Made by a program: the position numbers and the translations under genes. DNA of 64,000 bases. Source: Siphonodentalium dalli. Its lineage: Eukaryota; Mollusca; Scaphopoda; Gadilida; Siphonodentaliidae. Positions within the stretch are counted from its first letter, which is position 1. Each line of letters starts with the position of its first letter. The stretch covers positions 172,363,164 to 172,427,163 of the forward strand of contig CP136066.1 of the NCBI GenBank assembly GCA_032622095.1. The letters run 5' to 3'. Shown piece by piece: positions 10,855 through 21,899 of the stretch. Below the pieces are notes generated by a model. That model made no database searches. It saw nothing but the letters and a program-made list of their open reading frames with translations, and was not told the DNA's origin.

Positions 10855-11760
10855 GTCTGACATACCGAATATTCACCCGCGATCCGACCTCGCCAAAGTT
10901 ATTGTGCCATCCCGATCAAATTCGAAAACATGAACTAATTAAGGGCTGTAACTCCGACCAAAATATGCGGACCTTTGTGGTTTTCCTACTCGATCAATAT
11001 AACTGTTGATCAGGTATCGTATACCGAATATCAACACAATTAGTTGCTATTTGTTCAGGTTATCTGGCTTAGCGATCAAAATTAACGAAATTAACTAATT
11101 AAGGGCAATAAATCCGCCCAATGTAACCAGACCTGGCCGGTTTTCGAACTCAATCAAAACATTGTTGAGCACGTCCTATATCCTCGGTGAGCTTCCGAGA
11201 CCTCGTTTCGGCAATTTTGTAAATGTTACAGGCGAGGCAAAAGCAAAACTTCATAAAGTTGAAATGGTCACCCCACCATTGGATGTTTTACATCCAATTT
11301 ATGAATAACTTGTCTGCCGATGTATTGAAAGTTTCTTTGGTTATAAATGACAAGGCATTTATGCAAAATATATCTTTGAATTCCGGAACGACATATTGTA
11401 ATTAGTACACGCAGAATTAATAGCTCGTACCTGTTCTTTGTCTCTATAGTTTAAACTCTATACATATATTCGTAAATAAGAAAAAACACGAGCACGGGCA
11501 AAAATTCTAAGTGGACAAAACCTCGTATCGGATGGGGTCACGAGGCAAAAAAACGGATTTCTCATTGGCTGAGCGGCACCAGGATAATTACCCAGGTGTA
11601 TTCAGACCCGTAGATTACGAATCTGCAATAAAACATTTCCCGCCAAAACTGCCGATACGAGGTCTTGGAAGCTCAGCTATGATATACCGAATATCAACAA
11701 AATGATTTGTTATGTATTCAAGTTATCGCGCTATCGCCAATCTGTATACAACCCACCCAC
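10855..11760. repeat. Dispersed repeat with two internal direct units, family V
   Basis: CTAATTAAGGGCTGTAACTC at about 10934 and CTAATTAAGGGCAATAAATC at about 11094 head two similar blocks of roughly 110 bp. Each ends in a Gly/Ser-like GGTTTTC...CTCGATCAA phrase. ATACCGAATATCAAC occurs at about 11021 and 11682. From memory, repeats with the wording AAGGGCAATAACTCCG and TGGCCGGTTTTCGAACTC are widespread in bivalve and other molluscan genomes. This is my best clue to the taxon. Confidence 0.55.
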
Positions 11761-12300
11761 CCGCGAACTGACCTCGCCAAACTTTAGGTCGGAAACTCGA
11801 CCAAAAAAAAACGAATGTTGCTATTGCCAGACGCGATATACTACCGACATATTAGAGCAAATTATGAGGTTACTGGCTCTGAGTGACGACCCAACACATA
11901 CGTTGTTCGTACCAGTCACTCTAAATTCCACCCAAAGGATCGAAAGCAGGTATGTTTACAATCAGCAGAAAGACAACAGAATACCAAAGCATGTTTTCAA
12001 TTGAGTAACCTTTGAGATATTGCGCTGAGGGATAATAGTTATGATACACACATCATGGTGCGCTCCATTGCATGGTAATACAGTTGATGATAATGCTATC
12101 CGCAACTCTAAGACAGTTTGGCAACGTTTGCTCATTGAGTTTCTGTTATGTGTTAACATGCCTAGAACCAACGGCGCCAATATGTTGTAAGGAGCTCAGA
12201 GTTGCACACACGTTCAATGAGAACTCAGCGATTCGCAGATGAAGCGTATATGTCGGTAATTCGGCAGTAAGTTCTCAATAGGAAATTAAAAATATAACCC
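11761..12300. other. Region without identifiable feature
   Basis: No gene or repeat recognised on either strand. Open frames here are short and overlap in several frames, as expected by chance. Confidence 0.35.
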
Positions 12301-12305
12301 TTCAG

Positions 12306-12650
12306 CAGGGACGTATAGTGACGTGATGGGGGGAGTTGCAAGTGTATCATCCCCTTAAATTTCGTCAAAAAATTTAAGCAGTTCGAAGTTAATTACCTTG
12401 CACATTAAAAGTAGTTTATTCTCTTAATCTTCGTCAAATGTGTGGACTGAATGGACCATCAGTTGGAATATTCCAGCCTTAGCGGGTGTCAGGTTGAAGA
12501 TGTCAACAGCTGGAAGATTTGAGCTAGCATGACATTGTATATACCAGTTGAAATTTGGGAACTTGGCCTGGTCCAAAGTGTGTAGGTGCAGATCGAGATG
12601 AAAATTACAATGTGGTCACCCACACCAGAGACCCTCTAGCCAGGCCCCTG
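12306..12650. mobile_element. Degenerate hAT-type MITE
   Basis: The left end, CAGGGACGTATAGTGACGTG followed by a G-run, and the right end, GACCCTCTAGCCAGGCCCCTG, resemble the ends of the well-preserved element at 33369-34596 (CAGGGATGTGGCTAGAGGG). No target duplication is visible, so the boundaries are approximate. Confidence 0.5.
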
Positions 12651-12787
12651 CCAGATACATTGAACAACTTCCAATTTGAATGGGATGATAGATGTAGCCG
12701 TGTCAAGACAATCGCATGGCTATCAAGATAAAACAACATAAAATACCACAGAGGCAATAGTTTGAAAAATTTAAATTTGGAACAAAC

Positions 12788-13543
12788 TAGTGTTCGGTCC
12801 GAATATTCGAATGTTCGAATATTCGCTCGTAAAAATAAATATTCGAATATTCGAATAATTATTTGACTATTCGAATATTCGAGAATTATCTCCGGGTAAT
12901 TGTTTCCTGGGTTGTTATTAGTCTGAGGGTCTGTTAAAAGTATTGTCTATTTTCCACTGACCCTAAACGAATTAATATGACGTAACTGTAACGTTCTGAT
13001 TTGATTGGCGTCATGACGTCGAAGTAATTTTATTGGCTAGGTGTAAACCAGACCGTTCTTGCATGTGGTCATAGGAAGCGGACCTATAGTTCATAGTTTT
13101 TTGTTTTGCGCGTTGTCACTTGTGCGTATAATATGGCGTCAAATTCGAAGAAATAAGATATATGGACTCACTTCACGTTGGATGCCAAAACTAAAAAGGT
13201 TACTGCAGGGCTGATCTCTACTGAAAAACTCAACCGGTTGAAGCCGCAGACTGTCCGAATGTTACACTTTTTGAACAAGAACCTTTAAGCCATGCTTGAC
13301 TACTTGAACTTCATAAACAGATAAACTCTTGCTATTAAGCCAAAAGACTTTATTTCTCTCTCTTTTTTTGCGTATAGCATGTGCATGGATAAATATGCTA
13401 TTTAATTAAATAATAAATTGGTTCCAAAATATGTTATCTATATAATTTTATAATTTATCTAAATATTCGAATTCTATTCGAATATTCGCTCGTTATTCGA
13501 ACCGAATATTCGAATACCGAAATACGTCGAATACCGAATACTA
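12788..13543 (+). mobile_element. Internally deleted hAT element with ATTCGAATATTCG termini
   Basis: A 756-bp element. Terminal inverted repeats are TAGTGTTCGGT (left) and ACCGAATACTA (right, one mismatch as complement), followed inwards by arrays of ATTCGAATATTCG on both sides. The flanking octamers GAACAAAC (12780-12787) and GAAGAAAC (13544-13551) differ at one base, which fits an 8-bp hAT target-site duplication. It carries the fused transposase remnant at 13133-13288. Confidence 0.85.
13133..13288 (+). pseudogene. hAT transposase remnant: BED-finger start joined to hATC end
   Basis: Reading from ATG 13133 gives MASNSKK, a stop (TAA 13154-13156), then in the same frame 43 codons to TAA 13286-13288. 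The first part (DIWTHFTLDAKTKKVT) matches the start of a BED zinc finger in ZBED/hAT transposases, before the first Cys pair. The rest (AGLISTEKLNRLKPQTV, then RMLHFLNKNL) matches the extreme C-terminus of the hATC dimerisation domain. The whole catalytic core is missing, so a large internal deletion fused the two ends in frame. It cannot encode an active transposase. Confidence 0.8.
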
Positions 13544-13621
13544 GAAGAAACTATTGTTGTACTAGTATTCTTTCCCCCCAAGTTTGGCTAATTTGGGGTC
13601 AAATTGGACCTGGATATTTAA

Positions 13622-13989
13622 AGTGGTGTGAAACACTCGGGCAGGGTGATCTAATAGAAATGTGGATATAATCTTGCTCAAAGTAGTTATTTTTACGAAT
13701 ATTAATCCAGATTTACAACACACATCGTAATTCTTATATATTAATTAAATGCAATGACTTTCGATGGCGAAATCATTTGCGTTGGTTTATCGCCGACAGT
13801 TGCGTCCAGAATCGAGATGTAAATATTTACAATCATGCATAGTTCAGACGATGTTTTCTATGGAGTTGTTTGGTCGATTTCTTTGAGATTTTCGGCGATG
13901 TTAGTAGAATGCTCAACTCCTCCTGTTGACATAGCGCCTGAATACTAACACATCAGTTTCACACACCCGAACAAGTCCATAATATGTCT
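13622..13989 (-). mobile_element. TTAA-flanked MITE, family Q, reverse copy
   Basis: Starts AGTGGTGTGAAACACTC after TTAA (13618-13621) and ends AATATGTCT before TTAA (13990-13993). It is colinear in reverse with 3489-3858. Confidence 0.7.
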
Positions 13990-13999
13990 TTAAGGTAGT

Positions 14000-14290
14000 T
14001 GTTTGTCCAAATATTATATCCAAAATTGTCAAAAATTGAATAAATTCAGTTACTCTCGATGGGGAAACCATTTTCATTAGTTTATCGTCGATAGCTGCGT
14101 CCCGAATCTAGAAGTAAATATTTACAATTGAATTTAGTTCAGACGATGTTTTCTATGGAGTGGAACGCTCGATTTGCTTGAGATTTTCGGCGATGTTAGT
14201 AGAATGCTGCATTCCTGCATATGGCATATAGCGCCGGAAACTAACGTACCAGTTTCACGCACCCTAACAAGTCCACGTGTCTGTAAAAGA
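14000..14290 (-). mobile_element. Truncated family Q copy directly behind a full copy
   Basis: The last 290 bp of family Q are repeated immediately after the complete copy (ACTCTCGATGGGGAAACC through CACCCTAACAAGTCC), giving a 1.8-unit tandem. The end is degraded (CACGTGTCTGTAAAAG instead of the usual terminus). Confidence 0.6.
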
Positions 14291-14755
14291 TGCCCTGCCG
14301 ATTTGACACCATATTAGTCAAATTTGTTTAAGTGTATTTTCAGTTTACAAAGGCAAAAGACAAACGAAAAATGTTTTTTATCGCCATAATGTGTATGCAT
14401 GGCATAAGCATTGCGAAAATAGATAAAATATTCCATAATTTTGCGTTGAAACGAGTACAAAAGATCATAACTGAGAACGCTCTTTATTAGCTACCGTTTT
14501 TTTTTGTTGCGACAGGAGCATGGACGCTCTTTGTGGGAGACTGCCATTGGATTATTTGCTGGGCTGACACAAATTCTAAACGTGTTAAATGGGGAACTGT
14601 ATAGTGAATCCCATCATTTATATGATCATCTCATATTATACTTAACATTATACATTATACTCCTTTTCTGTAACACAAACACATGTATAACATGCTTAAT
14701 AATTTATGATATAACGCGGGAATTAAGAGTCCATCCGACTCGTTCTGATAATTAA

Positions 14756-15105
14756 AGGGGTACTGTACACTAAACCCGGCCTTTTAAGGGACCATCTCCT
14801 TTTATACTCAGCAGAATATATGCAACATAAAATGAATTTGAGCCATGGATGAGTGCAACATACGCTCATGTGCTCTATATATGAACGATGTAAACAACAT
14901 GGTAATTATAATGAAAATTAATTTATGGATGGAGTAAAAAAAAATCACTTTTATTATAACTGCCATGCTGTTTGCATCGTTCACAGATCACATGAGTGTA
15001 TTATGCACTAACCCATGGCTCAAATTTATTCATTTGTTGCATATATTCTGTTGAGTACAAAAGGGATGGTCCCATAAATGACCGGATTTAGTGTACAGTA
15101 CCCCT
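14756..15105. mobile_element. TTAA-flanked MITE with long inverted repeats
   Basis: A 350-bp element between TTAA at 14752-14755 and 15106-15109. The ends AGGGGTACTGTACACTAAA and complement are perfect. Inverted similarity continues for over 120 bp per arm (CAGCAGAATATATGCAACA with TGTTGCATATATTCTGTTG, CCATGG, and so on). It is non-coding and fits a piggyBac-type or other TTAA-targeting non-autonomous element. Confidence 0.85.
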
Positions 15106-15117
15106 TTAAATTGTGCT

Positions 15118-16160
15118 TTAAATAGCCATTATTAAATTTCTATGTTGATTGTGATAAGTCTAAAAACTGTCTCTCACACGTATAACAATAACATATATCG
15201 GTCAATGTTTATTGATATGCGAATTGTGACTCCCATGAATGTTGGTTATCTGACAGCTGAGATGAAACACATGAAATTATCTAAGGTAGTCTGGGTGCCA
15301 AACAAAACGTCACTGTAAAAAAACAGCACCTACGAAGAGCCAATTTTGTTCAATGATAATATTGAAGCCCTCGTTAAAAATTCTCAATAACATTCCATCT
15401 CTATTCCTGTCAATTCTCGATAGTGTCTGGGCGAAAGAGGATGTTCGTTGTTGTAAAATATAGAGATCCGGGGGGGGGGGGGCTGGGAACACCACAGAAT
15501 ACAAGGGTAAACCTGTCTTCGGTAACATGGACAAAGGTGATCATTATCTAGGTACACATTCCGAAGCGCCACTTGGACAATTCCATAGTCAGTAAAATAA
15601 AAAACAGGAGCATAATAGAGGTATGCCTGGTGTTTTGAAATTTGGAAAATATAGGTATACATATGACAGAGTATGCGTACCAGTATCGTAGAATCACGCA
15701 CTATCATAAATGAACTAGTTATACGTAGAGTATTAAAATATTCTTAAGTTTCATGATTGTCCCATACCGGTAGTTTCAGTAAAACACGGGAGCGTGGTAC
15801 ATAGTTAGGTGTTACAAATTTAGAAATTAGGAACGTAAGCATAGGCCGCGAGTTTTCGAAAGGGTTAATTTTGAAATTTATAGTTATGTACATGAGTAAG
15901 CAGTTGTGGAATGTAAGTGTAGGTGTAAGTCTGAAGTAAAATGCTAAATTTCACTGGAATCGTCGTCAGTTATGTACCTGGTGATGGAGTGTTTAAACAA
16001 CAGACCACCGCTTTTCGACACTTTTTAACACAATTCTCGATAGTGTCTGGGCGAAAGAGGATGTTCGTTGAGTAAGTGACCCAAAACTATTTCGTCGACA
16101 AATTATCTATGAAAATATGACAAAATTATCTATGTAAATATAACTTGCTTATAATCCAAT
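15118..16160. repeat. Dispersed repeat family W, interrupted by a 580-bp insert
   Basis: Text from GATAAGTCTA at about 15159 through GATGAAACAC, AAGGTAGTCTGG and CGAAAGAGGATG is colinear with the copies at 19003-19400 and 19797-20100. Here it is interrupted at 15450: the exact 40 bp at 15411-15450 reappear at 16031-16070, and the repeat then continues (AGTAAGTGACCCAAAACTA, CGTCGACAAATTATC). The inserted 580 bp begins with a G12 tract (15471-15482) and shows no known element structure. Confidence 0.65.
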
Positions 16161-16208
16161 ATCGAGCTTATAAGCTACAGTCGAAAGCTTTGTGTTGTAA
16201 CGCAAAGT

Positions 16209-16458
16209 AGCGGGGTAACGTCGCAAGAGCTATACTCTGACCTTCACCCCAAATCGGCATTCACGTTATATTCAACTAATTGACGGATCTCTTTCGGGTG
16301 GCTTTTAAGACACCATTTGGGCGGAACATCTTGATATATAAGTGAAATTGCACATACGGGTGGGTGGAGTCTATTTGTGAGTATAGATGCGCGCTATACG
16401 AGTATACCGTTAACTGCGGTCAAGATCAAGAGTATAGCTCTTGCGACTTTACCCCGCT
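16209..16458. repeat. Foldback of about 250 bp
   Basis: Arm AGCGGGGTAACGTCGCAAGA and onward to TATACTC (16209-16237) is inverted at 16430-16458 (GAGTATAGCTCTTGCGACTT then TACCCCGCT), with two mismatches. The loop is about 190 bp without coding sequence. Confidence 0.65.
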
Positions 16459-16573
16459 TCCGTAACGCAACGCGTCCATGTGCACGGAATAAGGCAGGCA
16501 TCGGATTGTGGCCTCCCATGCAAGAAAAACCAGCGCAACGGAGGACGCACCCTTCCCTCTGTTAAAGCTTTAA

Positions 16574-16956
16574 CCCTTTACCCAACAAACCGGACAAAAC
16601 CGGCCAAATAAAGCTTCAACAGCCTAAAATATCTTCGGTCTGTCTCAATAGAACCATACAAATATGGATAGCATTGGAACCGGCTCCTTGACCACATTGT
16701 GATAGTTACAGTTATGCCCTGTGCCAATGCATTCTCTTATATATGCGAGTCGACCATAGGTCGCCTCGCATATATAAGAGAATGCATTGGCCTAAAAAAA
16801 ATCTTCTTTTTACCATTTTTTCTTACATTCTTTAACAATTTTATAATTTTTAATGTGTCAAGCCAATGCATTCTCTTATATATGCGAGGCGACCTATGGT
16901 CGACTCGCATATATAAGAGAATGCATTGGCACAGGGCCCTTCTGTTGGGTAAAGGG
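16574..16956. mobile_element. TTAA-flanked MITE, family A, copy 3
   Basis: Same element as 7840-8219, nearly identical, at an independent site. TTAA lies at 16570-16573 and 16957-16960, and hairpins at 16724-16790 and 16863-16929. Near identity to the copies 9 kb away suggests recent spread. Confidence 0.85.
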
Positions 16957-17129
16957 TTAAGTGTAATGATGATAGGCTAACAAGCCACCTGCTATCGACA
17001 ACAAATGCATCCGCAATGTCAATACAGCTAATAGCGCTAACAACAACACAAAAGAACAATAACTCCAACTCTAACCTTTACGAAGTAACGACAAGAGACA
17101 CATTTCGGGATCGAGATTGAAATTAAAGG

Positions 17130-17335
17130 AACAGATGGCCTTCGTGGTGGGTATTGCTGCTAAATTAGTCACGTCCGTTAAAACCGCCATAAACAGAAAG
17201 AATATAAAAATATAGACACAATTTGTTCTTATACCAATAAATATCTCGTAAATAGTATGTTATTGTCCAGTTCGTATGCTGTGTTATGTAAACAAAAGTC
17301 AGGTGATGTAACATTGTTGGATTTTTTTTACATAA
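17130..17335. repeat. Dispersed repeat, family U
   Basis: The phrase AGTCACGTCCGTTAAAACCG, then ATAAACAGAAAG, TTATACCAATAA and TGTTATGTAAACAAAAG, matches 2.3-2.44 kb and 31.0-31.17 kb in the same order. Confidence 0.5.
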
Positions 17336-17477
17336 CAAAGCTTACGAACTTGATAAATTGCCAATACAGCTAACAATAACTAAAAAGAACAATAACTCTA
17401 ACTGGGCCCGTTATTTCTTAAAAGTTACTTTTGCGAAGTAACGACAAGAGATAAATGTCGGGATCAATATTTAAATT

Positions 17478-17790
17478 AATGGCCCATTTAATATTCGAGT
17501 CACAGATTATTTTTGTTATATTGCCTTAATGTGCGGTATTAATAACAATCTATGACATAAAATATGATTGAAATACTATAATTCATCACCATTTGGAAAG
17601 TCTGTGTCTCAGAAGGTGCCCATAAAGTAATTGGAAATCGCTGAAATCATAGAAACATTTCCCACTTTCGCTCCCAGAATGCAACAGAATTCAAACTAAG
17701 TTATTCCCCTTCCATTGAAAATAGTAGACTTTGCACTACATTCCATATGAAACTTACGCACAGAAAACACGTCAGCACCTCAAACGTTAA
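17478..17790 (+). mobile_element. Partial family R MITE
   Basis: Begins GGCCCATTTAATATTCGAG after a TTAA and runs colinearly with the next copy through AATGCAACAGAATTCAAACT and AAACACGTCAGCACCTCAA. It stops where the next copy starts, at the TTAA at 17787-17790. Confidence 0.65.
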
Positions 17791-18243
17791 AGTCTCATTT
17801 AATTTTCGAGTCACCGATAATAAATTTTATATAGTGCCTAGATATATGGTTTTAATAACAATCAATGACATAAAATATGATTAAAATACAATCATTCATC
17901 ACCATTTGGAACGTATGTGTCTCAGAAGGTGCCCATAAAGTAATAGAAAATATCTGAAATCATAGAAATATTTCCCCCGTCTCTCTCCCAGAATGCAACA
18001 TAATTCAAACTAAGATATAGAGTTATTCCCCTTCCATTGAAAATAATACACTTTGCAGTACAATCTAGATGGAACTTAAGCACAAAAAACACGTCTGTAC
18101 CTCAACAAAAACAACATGTTCACAATTTATTACACCAGATAAATTAATAATACAATGTTTTGGAGTTTCCTCCTTCAAATGGAATATAATATGGCACACA
18201 TTTTATATAATGTGATCTGGGGGTTCAAAAATTAAGTGGGCCT
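17791..18243 (+). mobile_element. TTAA-flanked MITE, family R
   Basis: A 453-bp element between TTAA at 17787-17790 and 18244-18247. The ends AGTCTCATTTAATTTTCGAG and AAAATTAAGTGGGCCT are inverted repeats of the family consensus AGGCCCACTTAATTTTCGA. Further copies are at 35116-35521 and 37198-37629 (reverse) and 48354-48760. It is non-coding. Confidence 0.75.
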
Positions 18244-18730
18244 TTAATCCTTTATTTGAATTCCAGATAGAGTTATTATTAGCGCTATTAGCTGCAAATG
18301 GTATGCATGTACACGGAATAACTCACTAGTAGATTAGCATTATTTTACCCGAACGATACGATTTTTTTTTTCGAACTCAAATTCAACTAATGTTTTTGCA
18401 TGCATATAGGCAAGAGAGTGGGGATGAAGGAAAATCTAGCTAACACGTATTCTTCACTGAGATGGAATGCTCCCCTCCCACCCCACGACAATAATAATAT
18501 ATCAACAAATTAAAAAAAAAAAATTTATTCTAATTATACAAAATTATAGATGCACAAGTAATAATATATCAAACATATAATTTATAATTTATGTTCAATT
18601 GAATAAATCTCAAGTTGTTGACAATCATATTACATATACATGAATGTGTGTACACTTATTTATGAGATATGTATACCGGGATCCTAATACAAATATTTAA
18701 ACACACACAAAAAAAAGATTCCATAATTTT

Positions 18731-18975
18731 GACCGGAAGCGGGCGGCTGGCGTTAGCCGAAGCTTTGTTTTCATTAACGCCCGCCACCGCTTCCGGTTAA
18801 GGCACCGACCACAATAGGACGGTTTGGTAATAATAGTAATAATATGATTTTGTCCGGCGTCAGGGTTTATTAACGATTAACAGCCATCGGGCCCATTAGC
18901 GGCCATCAACTACGTCTCGGGCCTCTACAATATGCCCGATTGCTGTTAATCATTCCTATCGGGCCGTTAATAAAC
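18731..18975. repeat. Two adjacent palindromes
   Basis: First, 18731-18800: GACCGGAAGCGGGCGGC pairs with CGCCACCGCTTCCGGTT. Second, 18852-18975: GGTTTATTAACGATTAACAG pairs with CTGTTAATCATTCCTATCGG and GTTAATAAACC, an imperfect foldback with GC-rich centre. Function unknown. Confidence 0.6.
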
Positions 18976-19002
18976 CATAGCGGCTTCAAAAATCATGTAT
19001 TG

Positions 19003-19400
19003 GTATATTATTAAAATTAAAATGTTAGTTTTGATAAGTCTATAAAACCTCACTCTCGTACGTGTAAAAAGATATGTGTTCATTGATATATATTCGAATG
19101 GCGACTCCCCGCGAATTTGGTTATCAGTTAAGATGAAACGCGAAATTATGTAAGATAGTCTGGATAGCAAACACTACACTGGTGCAGTAATGAAGAGCTA
19201 ATTTTACTCGATGGAATTTTTGAATACTTCATTCAAAATATATACCTCAATACCATTCCACCACGCATCCGGTGGATCTCCGAATGAAAGAGACTGTTAA
19301 TATTGAGCAAGCGATCGAAATCTAATTCACCGACAAATTATGTTAGTAATCTTCATATAGGTAGCGTTTATTGTTATATTTATCCTAGAATTTGAATAAT
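19003..19400. repeat. Dispersed repeat family W, copy 2
   Basis: Colinear with 15118-16160 without its insert. The segment TTGGTTATCAGTTAAGATGA and the following 35 bp (19122-19176) is exactly repeated at 19798-19851. The end (19390-19460, TTTATTTATATAGCG...CGCTTACAATTATAA) resembles the common 3' tail of short retroelements, from memory and with low certainty. Confidence 0.55.
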
Positions 19401-19611
19401 TTATTTATATAGCGTAAATACATTGACATGCTCTAAAACGCTTACAATTATAATACAACAGGAAGTATGGTAAAACAATAAATATATACAAGCAACACAA
19501 GCTAAATTTAAAAATGCCAGTTAAAAAGAGTAAGATCATGTGATAAAACGTTACTGTCTGCATATATTAACAACGTATACTATAGGGTCTAAATTTGCAC
19601 CGATTAATATC

Positions 19612-19784
19612 CTTCATGTAAGAACACGCGAAACCACCCCTCCATTCTCCATATGTGCTAGGGTTAGGGTTAGGGTCAGGCCTAGGGCTAGGTTTATGGT
19701 TAGGGTTAGGGTTAGGGTTATGGCTATATAGGGTTAGGGCAAGGGTTAGGGTTAGAGTTAGGGTTAGTGTATTCTTACATGAAG
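19612..19784 (+). repeat. Interstitial telomeric (TTAGGG)n tract inside an inverted-repeat-bounded unit
   Basis: Bases 19658-19770 are degenerate TTAGGG repeats with variants (TCAGGC, TTATGG, TTAGAG). The tract is bracketed by a 16-bp inverted repeat with one mismatch: CTTCATGTAAGAACAC at 19612-19627 and its complement at 19769-19784. Family W copies lie on either side. Confidence 0.85.
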
Positions 19785-19796
19785 TACATACCGAAA

Positions 19797-20100
19797 TTGG
19801 TTATCAGTTAAGATGAAACGCGAAATTATGTAAGATAGTCTGGATAGCAAAAGAAAAACTGCACTGGCATAAGTGCAGTTATGAAGAGCTAATTTTACTC
19901 GGTGGAATGTTTGAATGCCTCGTTCAAGATATATCTCAATGCCATTCCATCACGCTTTCTGTAAATATTTCATAACCGTTTCGATCTCTGAATGAAAGAG
20001 GCTGTTTGTTGAGCAAGCGATCCAAAAACTAATTCACCGACAGATTCTGTATGTAAACATCATTGGTGACTGATTATACAACCGAGCATTTGTTATTACC
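19797..20100. repeat. Dispersed repeat family W, copy 3
   Basis: Starts in the middle of the family (AATTGGTTATCAGTTAAGAT) and continues through GAATGAAAGAGGCTG and AATTCACCGACAGATTC. It lies in direct orientation to copy 2, on the other side of the telomeric tract. Confidence 0.55.
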
Positions 20101-21899
20101 GAACGCTTATCTAGACATATCGAATGAAGGCTGCCAAGCCCGGCCCGACGTCTCCGCGGGGGAGATGCAACGAGAGCGCGCACTCCATCATGGGAGGCCG
20201 GATATGTACAAATTGAAGTGATAACAAATCCAATTTAAGAAGTTTGGTTCCAGGATAATTTCCGCAGGTCGCGGAATGTGGCGTCAAAACTGGAAATTCA
20301 CCACCCTAGTGCATGTTCAGTTACATCAAGGTTACACACTAATTATTTTCCATATATAGGCGACAATACTAACGTTTGTGTTTATGCTGAACCCGGTCTT
20401 ATTTTCACTAAAACCTCATACACAGCATGATGTAAGTCTTAATCACGGTTGTTCTCGGCGTCAACTTTCAAATGGTCACAACATTCAGCAAGGTCCCAAA
20501 TATGCATTGTCTGAACAGTAGATTAATTCTATTATTGATCTGATTATTCATAGTGTCAGCATCGTGCACCATTCAGATGCCAGAGATGTTTTTATTATAA
20601 TCTGATTTCGTTTCCCTACACAATTTCGGGGAGCATAACTCTATTGAATTATTTGATTGTACCATCAACACGACATCTACATGTACGTATTATGTTCAAG
20701 GTATAATGCAGATGATGTTTAAAGCCTGAGATTATGCCCCCTTTATAGCACACAGTTCCGGTTCCGGGGTCATAAATATGCTGATAAATACTTTTTATAA
20801 TGTAAACCTCCTCTTGCTGGCATATTTATGTGTAGGGCGTTAAAGTGTTGCACACAAAATGTCAGACCATCTTGTATCCATACTCCATAAAATGCAACAA
20901 AAATTAACATCCACTTCTTAATTTAATTTTCTTTGGTAAATGAGCCCTGCCAAACACATCATGCTTGGAATGATTAGAGAGATATAAAACGTTCGAACCT
21001 GAACTTCTTATGAGCATTTCTGACAATTATCGTCCTTTTTCCTCAAACACAAGCAGAAACGACTGGACGGTTTCTGATTCCGTATCATGGAGCGAAACAA
21101 GCTGTATCCTGGATAGCAACGGTGAATGCATTAAGTTGTGGAGAACTGGCTTCGTTTCTAAAAACATTGATTTATAGGGGCATTATTTCTATTCTCTTTA
21201 CAGAATCCGACATACTAATACATGTCATTTTAAATCAGCTGATTACTGCCGGCGGCAATGACGAAAAGCATTTACAAACCAGTTGCGTTCTACGAAAACA
21301 GCACTTGGATGTTTCGGATTATAAATGTTTCTGGAAAGCGTTCATTGTGTTGATGATTATCAGTTTTAGCCACAAAGTTTGTCGAAATCCACAATAGCCA
21401 TATTCTAGCCGAGGAGCTCAAGCACCGGAACAAACACAGCTGGAGTATCACAGCAACCGACCTTGAATAGTACATACATGCGTGGGCAGCAATTACGAAA
21501 TACCGCAAGGCCCCTCTTCTTCGTTGAACGTTGCGCAATAGGAAATCACTTTCTAAGTCATCAACAACGTGACTTTGTGTGGTTTCTGACAGGGCTTCAA
21601 AAGACTCACACAAGCACCCGTACTAACGGCGCGAGGGAGCAATTTGATTGAATTTTCTAACAAACATCCATTCAGCATGTTTCAACTGAAGAGAAAATTC
21701 CTTGCTGCGGAAGCGGCGAACGGCTTTGAAAGATTGTCTTCTCAATTAAAATGTTTATTACGTTATATATATAGGAATGGAAATTCCTTTGTGGCGTGCA
21801 GTCGTGTGAAATGTTTACGCTGTCGGCGCCAATAAGTTAATTCGAATTCAAGGGCTAATTGTTCCCGCCGATATGCTAAGAAATTAAGCATCGCCGAAG
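20101..21899. other. Region without identifiable feature
   Basis: Contains a small GC-rich patch (20130-20200, with CGTCTCCGCGGGGGAGATG, a short dyad) but no recognisable gene or repeat. Open frames of 90-107 codons near 21.1-21.6 kb run on both strands and show no family motif. I consider them chance. Confidence 0.3.

Noticed and set aside
21290-21613. 107-codon - strand frame overlapping + strand frames
   Set aside because: Both strands are open in the same place and none shows a known domain. No splice signals of quality were found.
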